This document shows, one piece after another, positions 26,650-36,345 of a stretch of DNA of 64,000 nt. Every line of letters begins with the position of its first letter. The first letter of the stretch is position 1. The DNA comes from Marinoscillum pacificum (GTDB taxonomy: Bacteria; Bacteroidota; Bacteroidia; Cytophagales; Cyclobacteriaceae): positions 393,697-457,696 of the forward strand of contig NZ_JAMZMJ010000003.1 in NCBI RefSeq assembly GCF_024714495.1, in the 5' to 3' direction. Below the pieces are notes generated by a model. It had not been told where the DNA came from, did no database searches, and saw only the letters and a program-made list of their open reading frames with translations. The position numbers and the translations under genes were made by a program.

Positions 26650-28533
26650 ATGATTCCAAAGTCTATAGCGACTTTATTTTCCAGACCTGGTTTTATAGGT
26701 TTACTAACCACTATATTGCTCGCAACTATTGGGTTTAATACTACCTACCTTAGTTACAAAGTTTCAGAAGAGAGTGATCGAAATGAATTGCTTGGGTTAT
26801 TGGGCATTATGGAGTCCAATTTGGAGCAATATTTAAGTCACTGTAAGTCCGCTGCTTTGATGATGGCATATACCATCAATGATCAAGGTGAGCCTCAGGA
26901 TTTTGATTCTGTAGCGATGCAATTACTATCCAATGATAGGTTTGATGTCATCGAGTTACTACCAAATGGTGTTATAGAATATGTTTATCCGCTAAATGGA
27001 AATGAATCCGTCTTGGGTTACAATATATTAGAAGATCCTAATCGAAATCTGGAAGCACTGAAAGCCAGAGAACTGAAGCAGATGTATTTCGCTGGTCCCA
27101 TTCCTCTGAGGCAAGGAGGTAATGCTATAATTGGACGACTACCAGTTTATATAAAAAATGAATTTTGGGGTTTTTCAGCTATTGTTGTCAATACTGAGAA
27201 ATTTCTGAATTCGTTAGGAATAGATGAATTGAATAAAAACGATCTCTTAGTTCAATTGTCCAAAGTCAACCCAAATACGGAAGAAGAAGAGTTTTTTCTT
27301 CCGACTATTGATGGATTTCCTGAATCTAGCTCTAAAAAAGTATCAGTACGGGAAGGTGATTGGAATATTTACCTTGGATTTAAGAATAATACCAAGTCCG
27401 TATATGCAGTCGTTCCAATGGCTGTTCTTAGCCTGTTGCTGGCATTAATTGGTGGCTTTTTTGTGATGGAAATTCTTAAGAAGCCATCTGAGCTAGAAGC
27501 GCAAATAGAAAAACATCATGTGGATTTACAATTAAGTGAAAGAAAATATCGATCGTTTTTCGAAAATGCGGCTATTGGTGTCGCACACATCAACCCTGAA
27601 ACAGGAGAGTTTTTAAGTGTTAATGAGAAGCTTTGTAACATACTTGGTTATTCTGCCAATGAAATGAAGCTGTTTACTTTTAATGAACTTACACACCCTG
27701 ACGATTTGGAGTTGACAAATCGAAGGCAAAAAGATATCATTAGTGGTAGCATTCGAGAATTTAGCATTGAGAAGCGTTATATCGGTAAAAACGGGCAGCA
27801 AGTCTATGTGAATGTGACCGTTTCACCACTTTGGAAATCTGGAGAAAAACCCACGACAGTTATTGTGTTGATAGAGGATATTAGTTCCAAGAAAGATATG
27901 GAACAAAAAGTCTTGGAAGGATCCATTCAGGCGCAGGAAATCCAAAAGAATCGTATTGCTCTAGAAATCCATGATGGGATTGTTCAAGAGTTAGTGGCTA
28001 GTGCTATTCATGCAGAGAGTCTGGAGAAGTTAAAAAATAACCCTTATGAATTGTCCCACCGAATAACTGCTTTGGTTGCCCTGATCAAGAAAATTACCAA
28101 TGATGCTCGAGATGTTTCACACAATCTGTTATCTGCGGATGTGAGCACTATGAAAATGTCAGAATTATTTTCTCGTCTGGAGCAGCAATTAAAGTCTTTG
28201 ACGTCAATTGATTTTCGAATGGAAGTGCACATACTCAATGAGGAGGATATTTCTGATGAGATAAAAATCAATATTTTCAGAGTCATTCAGGAGTTATCAA
28301 CCAACATAATTAAGCATTCCAAAGCCACATTTGCTTCAATTACCTTAGAAGAGATAGCAGATGATTTATTTGTCAACGTAAGAGACAATGGAGTAGGAAT
28401 GAATAGCCAATCCACCATAGGTATAGGTACCTATACGGTTAGAAATAGAATAAGTAAAATAGGTGGAACACTTCAGTACAACCATCCCGATAGTGGTGGT
28501 TTGGAAGTTACCTTCAGTGTTCCACTGGCATGA
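26650..28533 (+). CDS. CHASE-PAS sensor histidine kinase (HisKA_3/NarX type)
   Basis: The 627-aa protein has a membrane helix (~14-34), an extracytoplasmic CHASE-like domain (YVYPLNGNESVLGYNIL...YFAGPIPLRQGG), a second helix (~255-275) and a PAS domain (~300-410). The HisKA_3 dimerisation box ALEIHDGIVQEL has the phospho-His at about residue 441. The ATPase has N-box ELSTNIIKHSKA and G-box DNGVGM. Kinases of this type pair with NarL-type regulators. None is adjacent, so it may act on the regulator at 58.4 kb or elsewhere. It converges with the FtsX gene with no intergenic base. Confidence 0.9.
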   Translation: MIPKSIATLFSRPGFIGLLTTILLATIGFNTTYLSYKVSEESDRNELLGLLGIMESNLEQYLSHCKSAALMMAYTINDQGEPQDFDSVAMQLLSNDRFDVIELLPNGVIEYVYPLNGNESVLGYNILEDPNRNLEALKARELKQMYFAGPIPLRQGGNAIIGRLPVYIKNEFWGFSAIVVNTEKFLNSLGIDELNKNDLLVQLSKVNPNTEEEEFFLPTIDGFPESSSKKVSVREGDWNIYLGFKNNTKSVYAVVPMAVLSLLLALIGGFFVMEILKKPSELEAQIEKHHVDLQLSERKYRSFFENAAIGVAHINPETGEFLSVNEKLCNILGYSANEMKLFTFNELTHPDDLELTNRRQKDIISGSIREFSIEKRYIGKNGQQVYVNVTVSPLWKSGEKPTTVIVLIEDISSKKDMEQKVLEGSIQAQEIQKNRIALEIHDGIVQELVASAIHAESLEKLKNNPYELSHRITALVALIKKITNDARDVSHNLLSADVSTMKMSELFSRLEQQLKSLTSIDFRMEVHILNEEDISDEIKINIFRVIQELSTNIIKHSKATFASITLEEIADDLFVNVRDNGVGMNSQSTIGIGTYTVRNRISKIGGTLQYNHPDSGGLEVTFSVPLA

Positions 28534-31218
28534 TTATTCGGTTTTTAGAATCACTGCTGGATTAACTAAAGCTGCTTTTATTGTTTGAATTCCTACGCTC
28601 AGGACGGTAACTAATATCACGACCATTGCTGGCAGCATTATCATCCAAATAGTGATGGAAGTGCGATAGACAAAACTGTCCAACCAATCCGATACAATTA
28701 AGAAAGTACATGGAATAGCAACCACAGTTGCAATGACAATCAAGATTCCAAACCGGTAACCTATGTTAATAGCAATATCTCCAGCTGAGGCACCCAGAAC
28801 TTTTCTGATTCCTATTTCTTTATTTTTTGTTTCTATGATGAACGCTACCATTCCGATCAGACCAAGACAACCGATTAGGATGGCTATCGAAGTAAATACT
28901 TTAATCATTGTACTAAGCCTCATCTCTGATTGATACTGCTCATTAAACCGATCATCTACAAAACGGTAGTTTAAAGTGTTATCCTGATCGAACTCATACC
29001 ATAAACTTTCAATATCTGCTAACGTTTGAGAGTGATCATCACCAGTCAACTTTAAGCAAATAGTTCTCATATTGTCACCTTTCATCATGATCATTGGAGT
29101 AATGGAAGTGTGCATGGATTCAAAATGAAAATCACGCGTAACCCCAAGTATTCTTCCAGCTTTGAAGGTTTGGTCGTCGTAATTGCCATAATTTATTTTT
29201 TGACCAATAATATCATTCGGATTGTCATAACCTAAAGCTTTTGATGTGGTTTCATTAATCAGGTAGTAGCCTACACTGTCTTCAATCATATCCATATCAG
29301 CAGAGAAATTGCTTCCTGCAACCAGCTCTATTTGAAAGGTCTCAAGGAAATCGTCATCTACCCAAATAAAAGGTAGACGAAAGTTCACGCTTGCCACACT
29401 ATCTCCTTGATTGAAAGATGCTCCCCAGCTATCCGCCAATCTTCCGGTTGGAATCCTGGAGGCATAAGCTGCTTTTTCCACATTAGGATGGTTTAGCAAT
29501 TCATTTTTAAAGGTTGTTAGGTTGCCAATGTTTCTACTCAACCCAACAGAAACTAATTGTTCTTTATTATATCCGGGATCAGAGTTCTGAACAAAGTAGA
29601 GTTGGCTTTCAATCACTGCCAGAGCGAATATTAGCGCGATGGTAACTGCATATTGAAAAGTGACCAGCCAGTTTCTAAAGTTCCACTTATTACTATTGAT
29701 GGTTGATTCACCTTTAAGAGCTTGAGTAAGGTTGATTCTTGATAAAAAGATCGACGGATATGACCCTGAGAAAACGGCTACCAATACCAACAGCAATAGC
29801 AGTCCAATTAATAAATCCATATTTCCAGCAAATCCAAGACTTAATGATTTACCCATGAAATCATTGAGATGAGGCAAGGCCAATTCGGCAAGAATCAACG
29901 CAATTGGAAATGATAAAATGTTGACTAAAAATGCTTCAGTTAAGAATTGCTTCACAAGAGTAGATCGTAAAGCACCAAGCACTTTTCTCACGCCTACTTC
30001 TTTCATTCTTCTACTGAAATGTGAAGTAGCCAGGTTCATGTAATTGATACATGCTACGATTAGTAATAAAATAGCTACTGTTCCAAAAATATAGACCTGC
30101 TGAATACTGCCATTGGTTTCAATTTCTGACTCCAGATTAGAATGCAGGTGAATACTCTTTAATGGCTGCAGAGCGAAATCATAGTAGTCCTTTGCATCTC
30201 CACCTTGAGCAAATTGACCAACATATTTGTCAAAGAAAGCATCCTTTTGATTTTCAATTGCGACAGGATTAGTGCCTTCCTGTAGCATGAGATAAGTAAG
30301 CCAGTTGTAATTTCCCGTGACATTGCTCATAGAAGATTCACCGAAAACTTGCTCAATGAACCGAATAGGAGCGAGGTATTCAAAGTGAAAATGCTGATGT
30401 TCTGGCATGTCTTTCATGACGCCCGAAACGGTGAACGGTGCATTCAAACCATCCCTTTGCAAAGTTACACGCTCTCCTATGACGCCTTCTGTTTGCCAAT
30501 CATTACCAAATAAGCGAATGGCTGAAGTCTCTGTAAGAACCAATGATTGTTCTGTATTAAATGCAGTTTCTGGACTTCCTTCAATAAAAGGAAAAGTGAA
30601 CATGTCAAATACATCAGGATCTGTGAAGATGACTTGCTCAGCTGGGAATTTTCGATCACCGACTAGTAAATCAGGGAAAGCCCAGGGGTAGAATCTGGTT
30701 GCTTTGATGACTTCTGGATAATCCTCTTTGAATCGCTCAGCATGGCCTGCTGATGCAAAAGCCCAATGTCTGCTAAGAGCACCCTCAGAAGTAAAGTTTT
30801 TGATGGTTAAGCGATAAATGTTATCAGCATTTTCATGATGCCGGTCGTATTTCAGTTCATCTTTGATAAATAGCGCAATTAGTACAAATGCAGCTACTCC
30901 TGTAGAAAGTCCGAGTACGTTGATCACCGTACCCATCTTGTACTTCCACAGATTCCTTAGTCCTATTTTGATGTAGTTTTTGAACATTGATATTTCCTTT
31001 TGAGTTGAGTCGATTGGTTTGAACGGCCTGATAATACCAGACCGGAATAATTTCACAATTTGCCACCAGTACCATCCAGAGGACGAGCGATTGGGGTTGA
31101 GTTCTATGCGATCATAAAACTCCTCCTCCAGGTCACCTTGGATGTCTTCCAGGTATTGAGGTTTGCAAAACCATCTTAATAATTTGGTGGCAAGTTGTGG
31201 TGGTTGATTTACAGCCAT
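28534..31218 (-). CDS. FtsX/MacB-type ABC permease with N-terminal permease-prefix domain
   Basis: This 894-aa protein begins with a cytoplasmic permease-prefix domain (residues ~1-75, LLRWFCKPQYLEDIQGDLEE). It then has two FtsX-like units, each a helix plus an extracytoplasmic MacB_PCD-type domain and three helices. ATP-site coupling segments read VGVRKVLGAL and IGIRKVLGAS. Proteins of this class export molecules or transmit force to the envelope together with a separate ATPase, but no ABC ATPase is nearby. Its start overlaps the end of the padR gene by 10 nt, so the two form one unit. Confidence 0.9.
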   Translation of the reverse strand: MAVNQPPQLATKLLRWFCKPQYLEDIQGDLEEEFYDRIELNPNRSSSGWYWWQIVKLFRSGIIRPFKPIDSTQKEISMFKNYIKIGLRNLWKYKMGTVINVLGLSTGVAAFVLIALFIKDELKYDRHHENADNIYRLTIKNFTSEGALSRHWAFASAGHAERFKEDYPEVIKATRFYPWAFPDLLVGDRKFPAEQVIFTDPDVFDMFTFPFIEGSPETAFNTEQSLVLTETSAIRLFGNDWQTEGVIGERVTLQRDGLNAPFTVSGVMKDMPEHQHFHFEYLAPIRFIEQVFGESSMSNVTGNYNWLTYLMLQEGTNPVAIENQKDAFFDKYVGQFAQGGDAKDYYDFALQPLKSIHLHSNLESEIETNGSIQQVYIFGTVAILLLIVACINYMNLATSHFSRRMKEVGVRKVLGALRSTLVKQFLTEAFLVNILSFPIALILAELALPHLNDFMGKSLSLGFAGNMDLLIGLLLLLVLVAVFSGSYPSIFLSRINLTQALKGESTINSNKWNFRNWLVTFQYAVTIALIFALAVIESQLYFVQNSDPGYNKEQLVSVGLSRNIGNLTTFKNELLNHPNVEKAAYASRIPTGRLADSWGASFNQGDSVASVNFRLPFIWVDDDFLETFQIELVAGSNFSADMDMIEDSVGYYLINETTSKALGYDNPNDIIGQKINYGNYDDQTFKAGRILGVTRDFHFESMHTSITPMIMMKGDNMRTICLKLTGDDHSQTLADIESLWYEFDQDNTLNYRFVDDRFNEQYQSEMRLSTMIKVFTSIAILIGCLGLIGMVAFIIETKNKEIGIRKVLGASAGDIAINIGYRFGILIVIATVVAIPCTFLIVSDWLDSFVYRTSITIWMIMLPAMVVILVTVLSVGIQTIKAALVNPAVILKTE

Positions 31219-31547
31219 GAGAATTCAAAAACCGTTTTTGGAATAGCATTCCACATTTGGTTACGAGTTTCTTTGGAGTAAGCCAGCGCTTGCTTACCAA
31301 GATCTGTTATTTCAAAGTAGCGCTTTCTTTTACCCCCTCTTTTCGCTGTACTTTCTCCAAAAGTCGAATGTAGGTAGTCCTTATCTTCCATTCTTCGTAA
31401 GGCCGTCTGGAGCGCTCCTACACTCACCGTGCGTTGGAGTCTTTCTTCAATATCCCTCTTGATAGAAACACCATAGGCGTCTCCATGCAATATGGCTACA
31501 GTTAAGAGTACAATTTCTTCAAATTCACCTAGTTGATAATCCTTCAT
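31209..31547 (-). CDS. PadR family transcriptional regulator (module 1)
   Basis: This 112-aa winged-helix protein has the PadR N-terminal pattern LGEFEEIVLLTVAILHGDAYGVSI, then VSVGALQTALRRMEDKDYL and the wing GKRKRYFEIT. It overlaps the FtsX permease it probably controls. Two near-identical 16-nt direct repeats lie just before its start (31553 and 31579), suggesting autoregulation. Confidence 0.9.
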   Translation of the reverse strand: MKDYQLGEFEEIVLLTVAILHGDAYGVSIKRDIEERLQRTVSVGALQTALRRMEDKDYLHSTFGESTAKRGGKRKRYFEITDLGKQALAYSKETRNQMWNAIPKTVFEFSWL

Positions 31548-31552
31548 GAAGT

Positions 31553-31594
31553 AAAATTCCTAAATGTATATTAAATATAAAATTCCTAAACGTA
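31553..31594 (-). promoter_or_regulatory. Direct repeats upstream of padR, probable operator/promoter
   Basis: AAAATTCCTAAATGTA (31553-31568) and AAAATTCCTAAACGTA (31579-31594) match at 15 of 16 positions with a 26-nt period. On the minus strand each contains TACRTTTA, close to the TAnnTTTG -7 box. They lie 6-47 nt upstream of the padR ATG. Confidence 0.5.
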
Positions 31595-31773
31595 GTTTTT
31601 ATCGATGGGTTGCATCTTATGAATAATTGAAAGGGATGATGAGAACTTGTAAAATGGCAATTAGATTTATGCCAGAATTAATTGAGGTATTTCTGTATAA
31701 CACATTGCCGGTTTATCCGTTTTAAGGATAATGCAATTTGAAATGCAGTGATTTTTTAAAACAACAGCACAAT

Positions 31774-32355
31774 ATGAAAAAATTAATTTTTACTCTAGGA
31801 TTATGTTTGGTTGCTATAGCAGGGTTTTCTCAAGCTAAAGCAGAGTTAGGATTAAAAGGTGGATTGAATTTTGCCAATGTAAATGCAGATGAAGTTACTG
31901 GACTAGATTACGAGTCTAGAACTGGCTATCATTTCGGAGTATATTCTCTAATAAAAGTAGCAAGTTTTGGTATTCAGCCGGAAGTACTTTATTCAGTTCA
32001 GGGAACTACTGTTAACATTGATGATCTCAATGAGGAATTTAAGAGTGATTTTCATTACTTGAATGTTCCTGTAATGGCAAAGTTATATTTACCATTAGGT
32101 CTTAACCTACAAGCAGGGCCTCAGTTTGGCGTGCTTCTTTCTGCAGAATCTGATGGAGACGATGTAAAAGAGGAATTTAAGAACGCTGATATGAGCGCTG
32201 CATTAGGCGCAGGTTGGGATGCCCCATTTGGTCTTAGAATCAATGCGAGATATATTATTGGATTGAATGATATCTCTGAAGATGGAGACTCTGAAGTTCA
32301 GAATAGAGTTTTCCAGGTATCATTGGGCTATAAACTATTCGGCTTAGGTAAGTAA
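31774..32355 (+). CDS. Outer-membrane beta-barrel protein (porin/PorT-like)
   Basis: From the ATG at 31774 (193 aa) there is a clear signal peptide (KKLIFTLGLCLVAIAGFSQ). The mature protein is of the PorT/OMP_b-brl_2 type, with LGLKGGLNFANV at the start, amphipathic strands and a final strand ending in FQVSLGYKLFGLGK. It is a small 8-stranded barrel of unknown function. It is monocistronic, and its terminator follows at 32374. Confidence 0.88.
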   Translation: MKKLIFTLGLCLVAIAGFSQAKAELGLKGGLNFANVNADEVTGLDYESRTGYHFGVYSLIKVASFGIQPEVLYSVQGTTVNIDDLNEEFKSDFHYLNVPVMAKLYLPLGLNLQAGPQFGVLLSAESDGDDVKEEFKNADMSAALGAGWDAPFGLRINARYIIGLNDISEDGDSEVQNRVFQVSLGYKLFGLGK

Positions 32356-32373
32356 TCCCAAGCTGATGAAAGT

Positions 32374-32406
32374 AAAAAAGGCTTAACATTCAGTTAGGCC
32401 TTTTTT
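32374..32406 (+). terminator. Intrinsic terminator after the barrel gene
   Basis: A 14-bp stem (32374-32387 with 32393-32406, one G-U pair) has a 5-nt loop and a T-run in the 3' arm. The A-run in the 5' arm makes it potentially bidirectional. Confidence 0.8.
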
Positions 32407-32513
32407 ATATTGACATGACGAATAGTAGCATCGCTACCATAATTCCTGTGATTAAAATGATAGGTCGGTGAATTGGTTTCATAGTCTTAAAACCATACAA
32501 CGACACAATTCCC

Positions 32514-32834
32514 TTATTCTTTTAGAAAAGAATAATCTCTTTCTACTTTGGCAATTCTGGTTACATACTGTGCATACCAATTTTTAATACCTGATTGCTG
32601 AGCGGCAAGATGCTCAGTATTCGCTTTCCAATTCTTAATGGATTCTAGGTCTTTCCAGTAGCTAACAGTTACACCAACTTCATTACGAGCAGATTCTACT
32701 CCTAGAAAACCAGGTTGCTCATGTGCCAGTTCTACCATTCTATCTGCTGTTTCTCCATAGCCAGAGTCTACTTCTGTACGGATACTGGAGAATATTACTG
32801 CATAATAGGGTGGTGGCGGTGTTTTGGCTAGCAT
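32514..32834 (-). CDS. Antibiotic biosynthesis monooxygenase (ABM) domain protein
   Basis: This 106-aa ferredoxin-like protein of the ABM/YgiN type contains YYAVIFSSIRTE, HEQPGFLGVESAR, GVTVSYWKDLESIKNWK and NTEHLAAQQSGIKNWY. The pattern GFLGVES...WKDLESI.NWK is typical of small cytosolic stress-type or heme-degradation-like proteins. The substrate is unknown. It is downstream of the second FtsX permease on the same strand (18 nt gap), so co-transcription is possible. Confidence 0.85.
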   Translation of the reverse strand: MLAKTPPPPYYAVIFSSIRTEVDSGYGETADRMVELAHEQPGFLGVESARNEVGVTVSYWKDLESIKNWKANTEHLAAQQSGIKNWYAQYVTRIAKVERDYSFLKE

Positions 32835-32852
32835 GCTTTTTTTGTGCCAAAA

Positions 32853-35459
32853 CTATTCATTTCTTAAGTACTTGATAGGGTTGGTACTGCTGATTTTAAG
32901 GGCGCTTCTACCAATGGTCAATATACTGATAAGAATAACCACAATTGATGGAACAATGGCATCAAGGATGTTGAATGGAATTTGATAGACGAATTGTTCC
33001 TTCCATATTTTGCTGAAATAGATGGCTGAAGGAAGTCCGATTAATAAGCCAAAACCGATATAAAGGGCAAACTGCTTGAAAATTAACTGGAGAATTCCAT
33101 AACGAGTGGATCCAAGTACCTTTCTCATACTGATTTCTTTGGCTCGTTGATCAGCCATGAACAAGATCATGCCTAGTAAACCAAGACAGGTTATTAAGAT
33201 GCCTAGTCCTGCAAAGACACTGAATTGCGATAGAAACTTTTGATCACTGGTGTATAGGTTATCAAAAGTCTGATCTACAAAGTAGAAAGTGAAAAATTCA
33301 TCAGGAGCAAAACTCTTCCAAACTTTTTCCATTCCACCTAACGTTTGTGAAATATCTGAACCTGCTACTCTAACAATGATGTTGTCATAGCTAAGTCTTG
33401 ATCCAGCTTTAGTTTGAAAATACACTACTGGTTCAATCTTCGACTTGAAGGAATTGTAATGGTAGTTTTCTACAACTCCTACCACTTTGTGTGGAACTTG
33501 GCCAATAAAGATCTCTTGGTTGATCTCAAAGTTAATTCCTAACAGATCTTTAGCCGCTTCGTTGATTACTACTTCACTATTTTCTTGATAGAGGTTATTG
33601 GCTAAATAGGATCTACCTGTTAGAAATCGAATATCCAACAAGTCGAAAAAGTTGTGATCAGCAGATACTTCATGGATGGCAACTGGATGATTTTTTGAGT
33701 CTTCATTCCAGTACATCAGATCTGTATTATTCATTTCACTAGGCAGCGACTCACCCGATAAAGTAGCCATTTGCACACCTGGAATGCTTAAAAGCTCATT
33801 CTTGATGTCTGTGATTTTTGATTGCAGGGATCGGTCCTCTACTTTGATACTGACCAGTTGATCAGAGTCAAACCCTAACGACTCTGAAACAGCGAATTGT
33901 ACTTGCTTGTAAATCGTGAATGTTCCACAAATCAAGAAAACTGCTATAGCAAACTGAGTGGCAACTAGTATTCGTTGAAATTTGAGTTTCTGTCTGATGT
34001 TGTTTCGAATGGCAGAAGTATTGCCCTTTATCTTGCTTAGGATAAAGGCTGGTTGTAAACTAGCTATTAGGCATGTTGAGAGAATAATAAGTAAATAGAT
34101 GCCAATTGAAGAGAGCTGATAAATGGTGTCTATTGGTATAGGTTTCGCAATTAATGATTGATAAAAAGGCCATAGCACGAAAGTGAGAACTATTCCCACT
34201 CCAAATGCTATAGATACAGCTAGTAGAGATTCTAGAATGAATTGAGAAAATAGTTCTCGTTTTCCGGCTCCAAGGATTTTATTGATAGCGACATATTTGC
34301 GCCTTTTATTGACCGTGGAAGCCATCATGTTGAGGTAATTGAAGGCAGCAATAATAATGATCGCTATAGCGATGAAAGATAAGGTGATGACGTAATCGAT
34401 ATTACCCGTAGTTCTGGATCCACTTATTTCATTTGAGTATAAGTGAACTTCTTTCAAAGGCTGAAAATAGAAGGATATTTTACTAATATTATCAGGACCC
34501 AGTGCTTCTTCAATGATAAGTGGAATACCTGCTTGAATTCTCGATAGATCACTTTCCTGGATTACTGCGTAGGTATGAAGCCAGTTGAAGCCCCAATGAT
34601 TATTGAATTGTTTATACAAATCAAAGGCATTTTGAATGGATCCTACGAGTTCAAAAGGTAGGTCAGAATTTGCTGGCAAATCTTCGAATACACCATCTAT
34701 TTTTAAACCATAGTCTGCATTGCCATCGTACACCTTGATTTGTAGTGTTTGACCAACTGGATTTATGTCTCCAAAGTATTTCTTTGCCGTACTGGCAGAG
34801 ATAACCACGCTATTTGGACCCTTGAGTACGTTTTCCGGATCACCATATTTAAATGGAATAGTGAAAGTGGTGAATATGCTACTGTCTCCCCAGTAAAAGT
34901 TCTCTTCATAATAGTTGTTTTTGCCAATGCTTGAAACCACTGGATCTTGTCCAAACCTTGCAAATTGGATTGAACCGTCAAATTGTTGAAGAAAAGCATT
35001 GGCAAGTGGGGAAGGAGTAGACCGAACCATCTCTCCTGATTCCTTGTAATTTTTGATGACTCTGTAAATGTTTTCCTTTTTACTGTGGAATTGGTCATAG
35101 CTTTTTTCATAGCTGATATAGCTATAAATAAAAATGAATGCGGTAAAACTTATCGTCAGTCCGATCAGGTTAATCGCTGTAAAGAGCTTATTGTTTAGGA
35201 GTGCTTTTACACTCATTCTGAGTTGATTGTTAGCCATAGTTGAGTTAGTTAGTCCTTTGAGTATATTTTGAGTTGATTTGAGTTTTCTTAGTCTAAAAGA
35301 TCCAAAAAGTACTTTGAGTGCATAAAAATGCATCTGTTTATAAGTGGAATTAGGAGACCTTAGATCACACCATTCATACAAGTCACCAATAATTTCATCT
35401 GCATAGATTTCTTTAAGCAGATGATCGAGAAGCCAAATGATGTACTTAGGAGGATTCAT
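32853..35459 (-). CDS. FtsX/MacB-type ABC permease with permease-prefix domain (module 2)
   Basis: This 868-aa paralogue of the permease at 28.5 kb has the same design: N-terminal prefix (residues ~1-60, IIWLLDHLLKEIYADEIIGDLYEW), first FtsX half, and second FtsX half with ISMRKVLGSTRYGI. Eight membrane helices are visible. Its ATG directly follows the stop of the padR gene with no gap. As in module 1, there is no ATPase nearby. The sequence is clearly diverged from module 1, so this is not a recent duplication. Confidence 0.9.
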   Translation of the reverse strand: MNPPKYIIWLLDHLLKEIYADEIIGDLYEWCDLRSPNSTYKQMHFYALKVLFGSFRLRKLKSTQNILKGLTNSTMANNQLRMSVKALLNNKLFTAINLIGLTISFTAFIFIYSYISYEKSYDQFHSKKENIYRVIKNYKESGEMVRSTPSPLANAFLQQFDGSIQFARFGQDPVVSSIGKNNYYEENFYWGDSSIFTTFTIPFKYGDPENVLKGPNSVVISASTAKKYFGDINPVGQTLQIKVYDGNADYGLKIDGVFEDLPANSDLPFELVGSIQNAFDLYKQFNNHWGFNWLHTYAVIQESDLSRIQAGIPLIIEEALGPDNISKISFYFQPLKEVHLYSNEISGSRTTGNIDYVITLSFIAIAIIIIAAFNYLNMMASTVNKRRKYVAINKILGAGKRELFSQFILESLLAVSIAFGVGIVLTFVLWPFYQSLIAKPIPIDTIYQLSSIGIYLLIILSTCLIASLQPAFILSKIKGNTSAIRNNIRQKLKFQRILVATQFAIAVFLICGTFTIYKQVQFAVSESLGFDSDQLVSIKVEDRSLQSKITDIKNELLSIPGVQMATLSGESLPSEMNNTDLMYWNEDSKNHPVAIHEVSADHNFFDLLDIRFLTGRSYLANNLYQENSEVVINEAAKDLLGINFEINQEIFIGQVPHKVVGVVENYHYNSFKSKIEPVVYFQTKAGSRLSYDNIIVRVAGSDISQTLGGMEKVWKSFAPDEFFTFYFVDQTFDNLYTSDQKFLSQFSVFAGLGILITCLGLLGMILFMADQRAKEISMRKVLGSTRYGILQLIFKQFALYIGFGLLIGLPSAIYFSKIWKEQFVYQIPFNILDAIVPSIVVILISILTIGRSALKISSTNPIKYLRNE

Positions 35460-35777
35460 CTAGGCCTTTGGCATCAGGTTCCACAACTTATCTCTTAATG
35501 TGCGAGCATTTTCAAGAGTTGCTCTACCATCTGAAGTGATTCTATAGAGTCTTTTACTTCTACCACCACGCTCTTTACTCGCTCCACCTACATAAGAGGA
35601 TACAAAACCTTTTTCTTCCAACCGATAAAGTGCGGTATGGATGGTGCTGACGGTTACTGTTCTGCCGGTCTGTTCTTCAATTTCCTGAAGAATAGAAATG
35701 CCATATGCGTCACCATCGAGTATCCCTACCATCAGTAGAATCAGTTCCTCAAACTCGCCAAGATGTGTTCCTTTCAT
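35460..35777 (-). CDS. PadR family transcriptional regulator (module 2)
   Basis: From the ATG at 35777 (105 aa) it reads KGTHLGEFEELILLMVGILDGDAYGISI, lining up with module 1. TVSTIHTALYRLEEKGFV and the wing GRSKRLYRIT follow. The longer start at 35801 would add eight atypical residues. It is the first gene of a padR-ftsX pair and probably represses it. Confidence 0.9.
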   Translation of the reverse strand: MKGTHLGEFEELILLMVGILDGDAYGISILQEIEEQTGRTVTVSTIHTALYRLEEKGFVSSYVGGASKERGGRSKRLYRITSDGRATLENARTLRDKLWNLMPKA

Positions 35778-35874
35778 ATTTAATTCGTATTTGCCAAACA
35801 AATATGATTATTAGATACGTAAATGTCAAACTAATGTTTTATTCCATCTGAGTGAGAGAACTGCTGGATAAGAT

Positions 35875-36297
35875 TTATTGGTTAATTAGTAGGTAGAAGC
35901 CTATAATGCCTATGATAAAGCAAAGAGGGGAGAAGAACTTGGAATCCATTTCAGCAAATTCGGTTCCTTTTACACGCTTAAAAGCGCCTACATATTTGAA
36001 ATCACCGAGTGCCCTTAAGACGAAAATACATGGAATCGCCCATGCGCCAATAGCGTTTATTTGTTTTGGCCAGTTGATTGATAGCAACTGAGAGTTGTTC
36101 AAATAGAATAAGCCAAATAATGACAATCCAAGAGCCACAATTACTGTCGCTGCTACTCCTGGAGCAAATATGAAGTTGCCATCTTTATCTGTTGGAATGG
36201 CTTGAGAATGTCCCCACTTACCTCCAAAAGCCCAATAGATATGTATAGCAGCCAAGAAAAAGAAAACAGTACTAAGAAGAAGGTTTGGAAAAAGCAT
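35875..36297 (-). CDS. DUF3995 family membrane protein
   Basis: This 140-aa protein with four membrane helices has the pattern FFLAAIHIYWAFGGKWG, then AIPCIFVLRALGDFKYVG and a final helix. This matches the DUF3995 family. The function is unknown. It sits alone between the second padR unit and the TonB-type receptor, on the same strand. Confidence 0.82.
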   Translation of the reverse strand: MLFPNLLLSTVFFFLAAIHIYWAFGGKWGHSQAIPTDKDGNFIFAPGVAATVIVALGLSLFGLFYLNNSQLLSINWPKQINAIGAWAIPCIFVLRALGDFKYVGAFKRVKGTEFAEMDSKFFSPLCFIIGIIGFYLLINQ

Positions 36298-36345
36298 GCG
36301 ATTGATTTTGAAGCAATGTTATGCTTTCACCTAAAGATATCCTAA

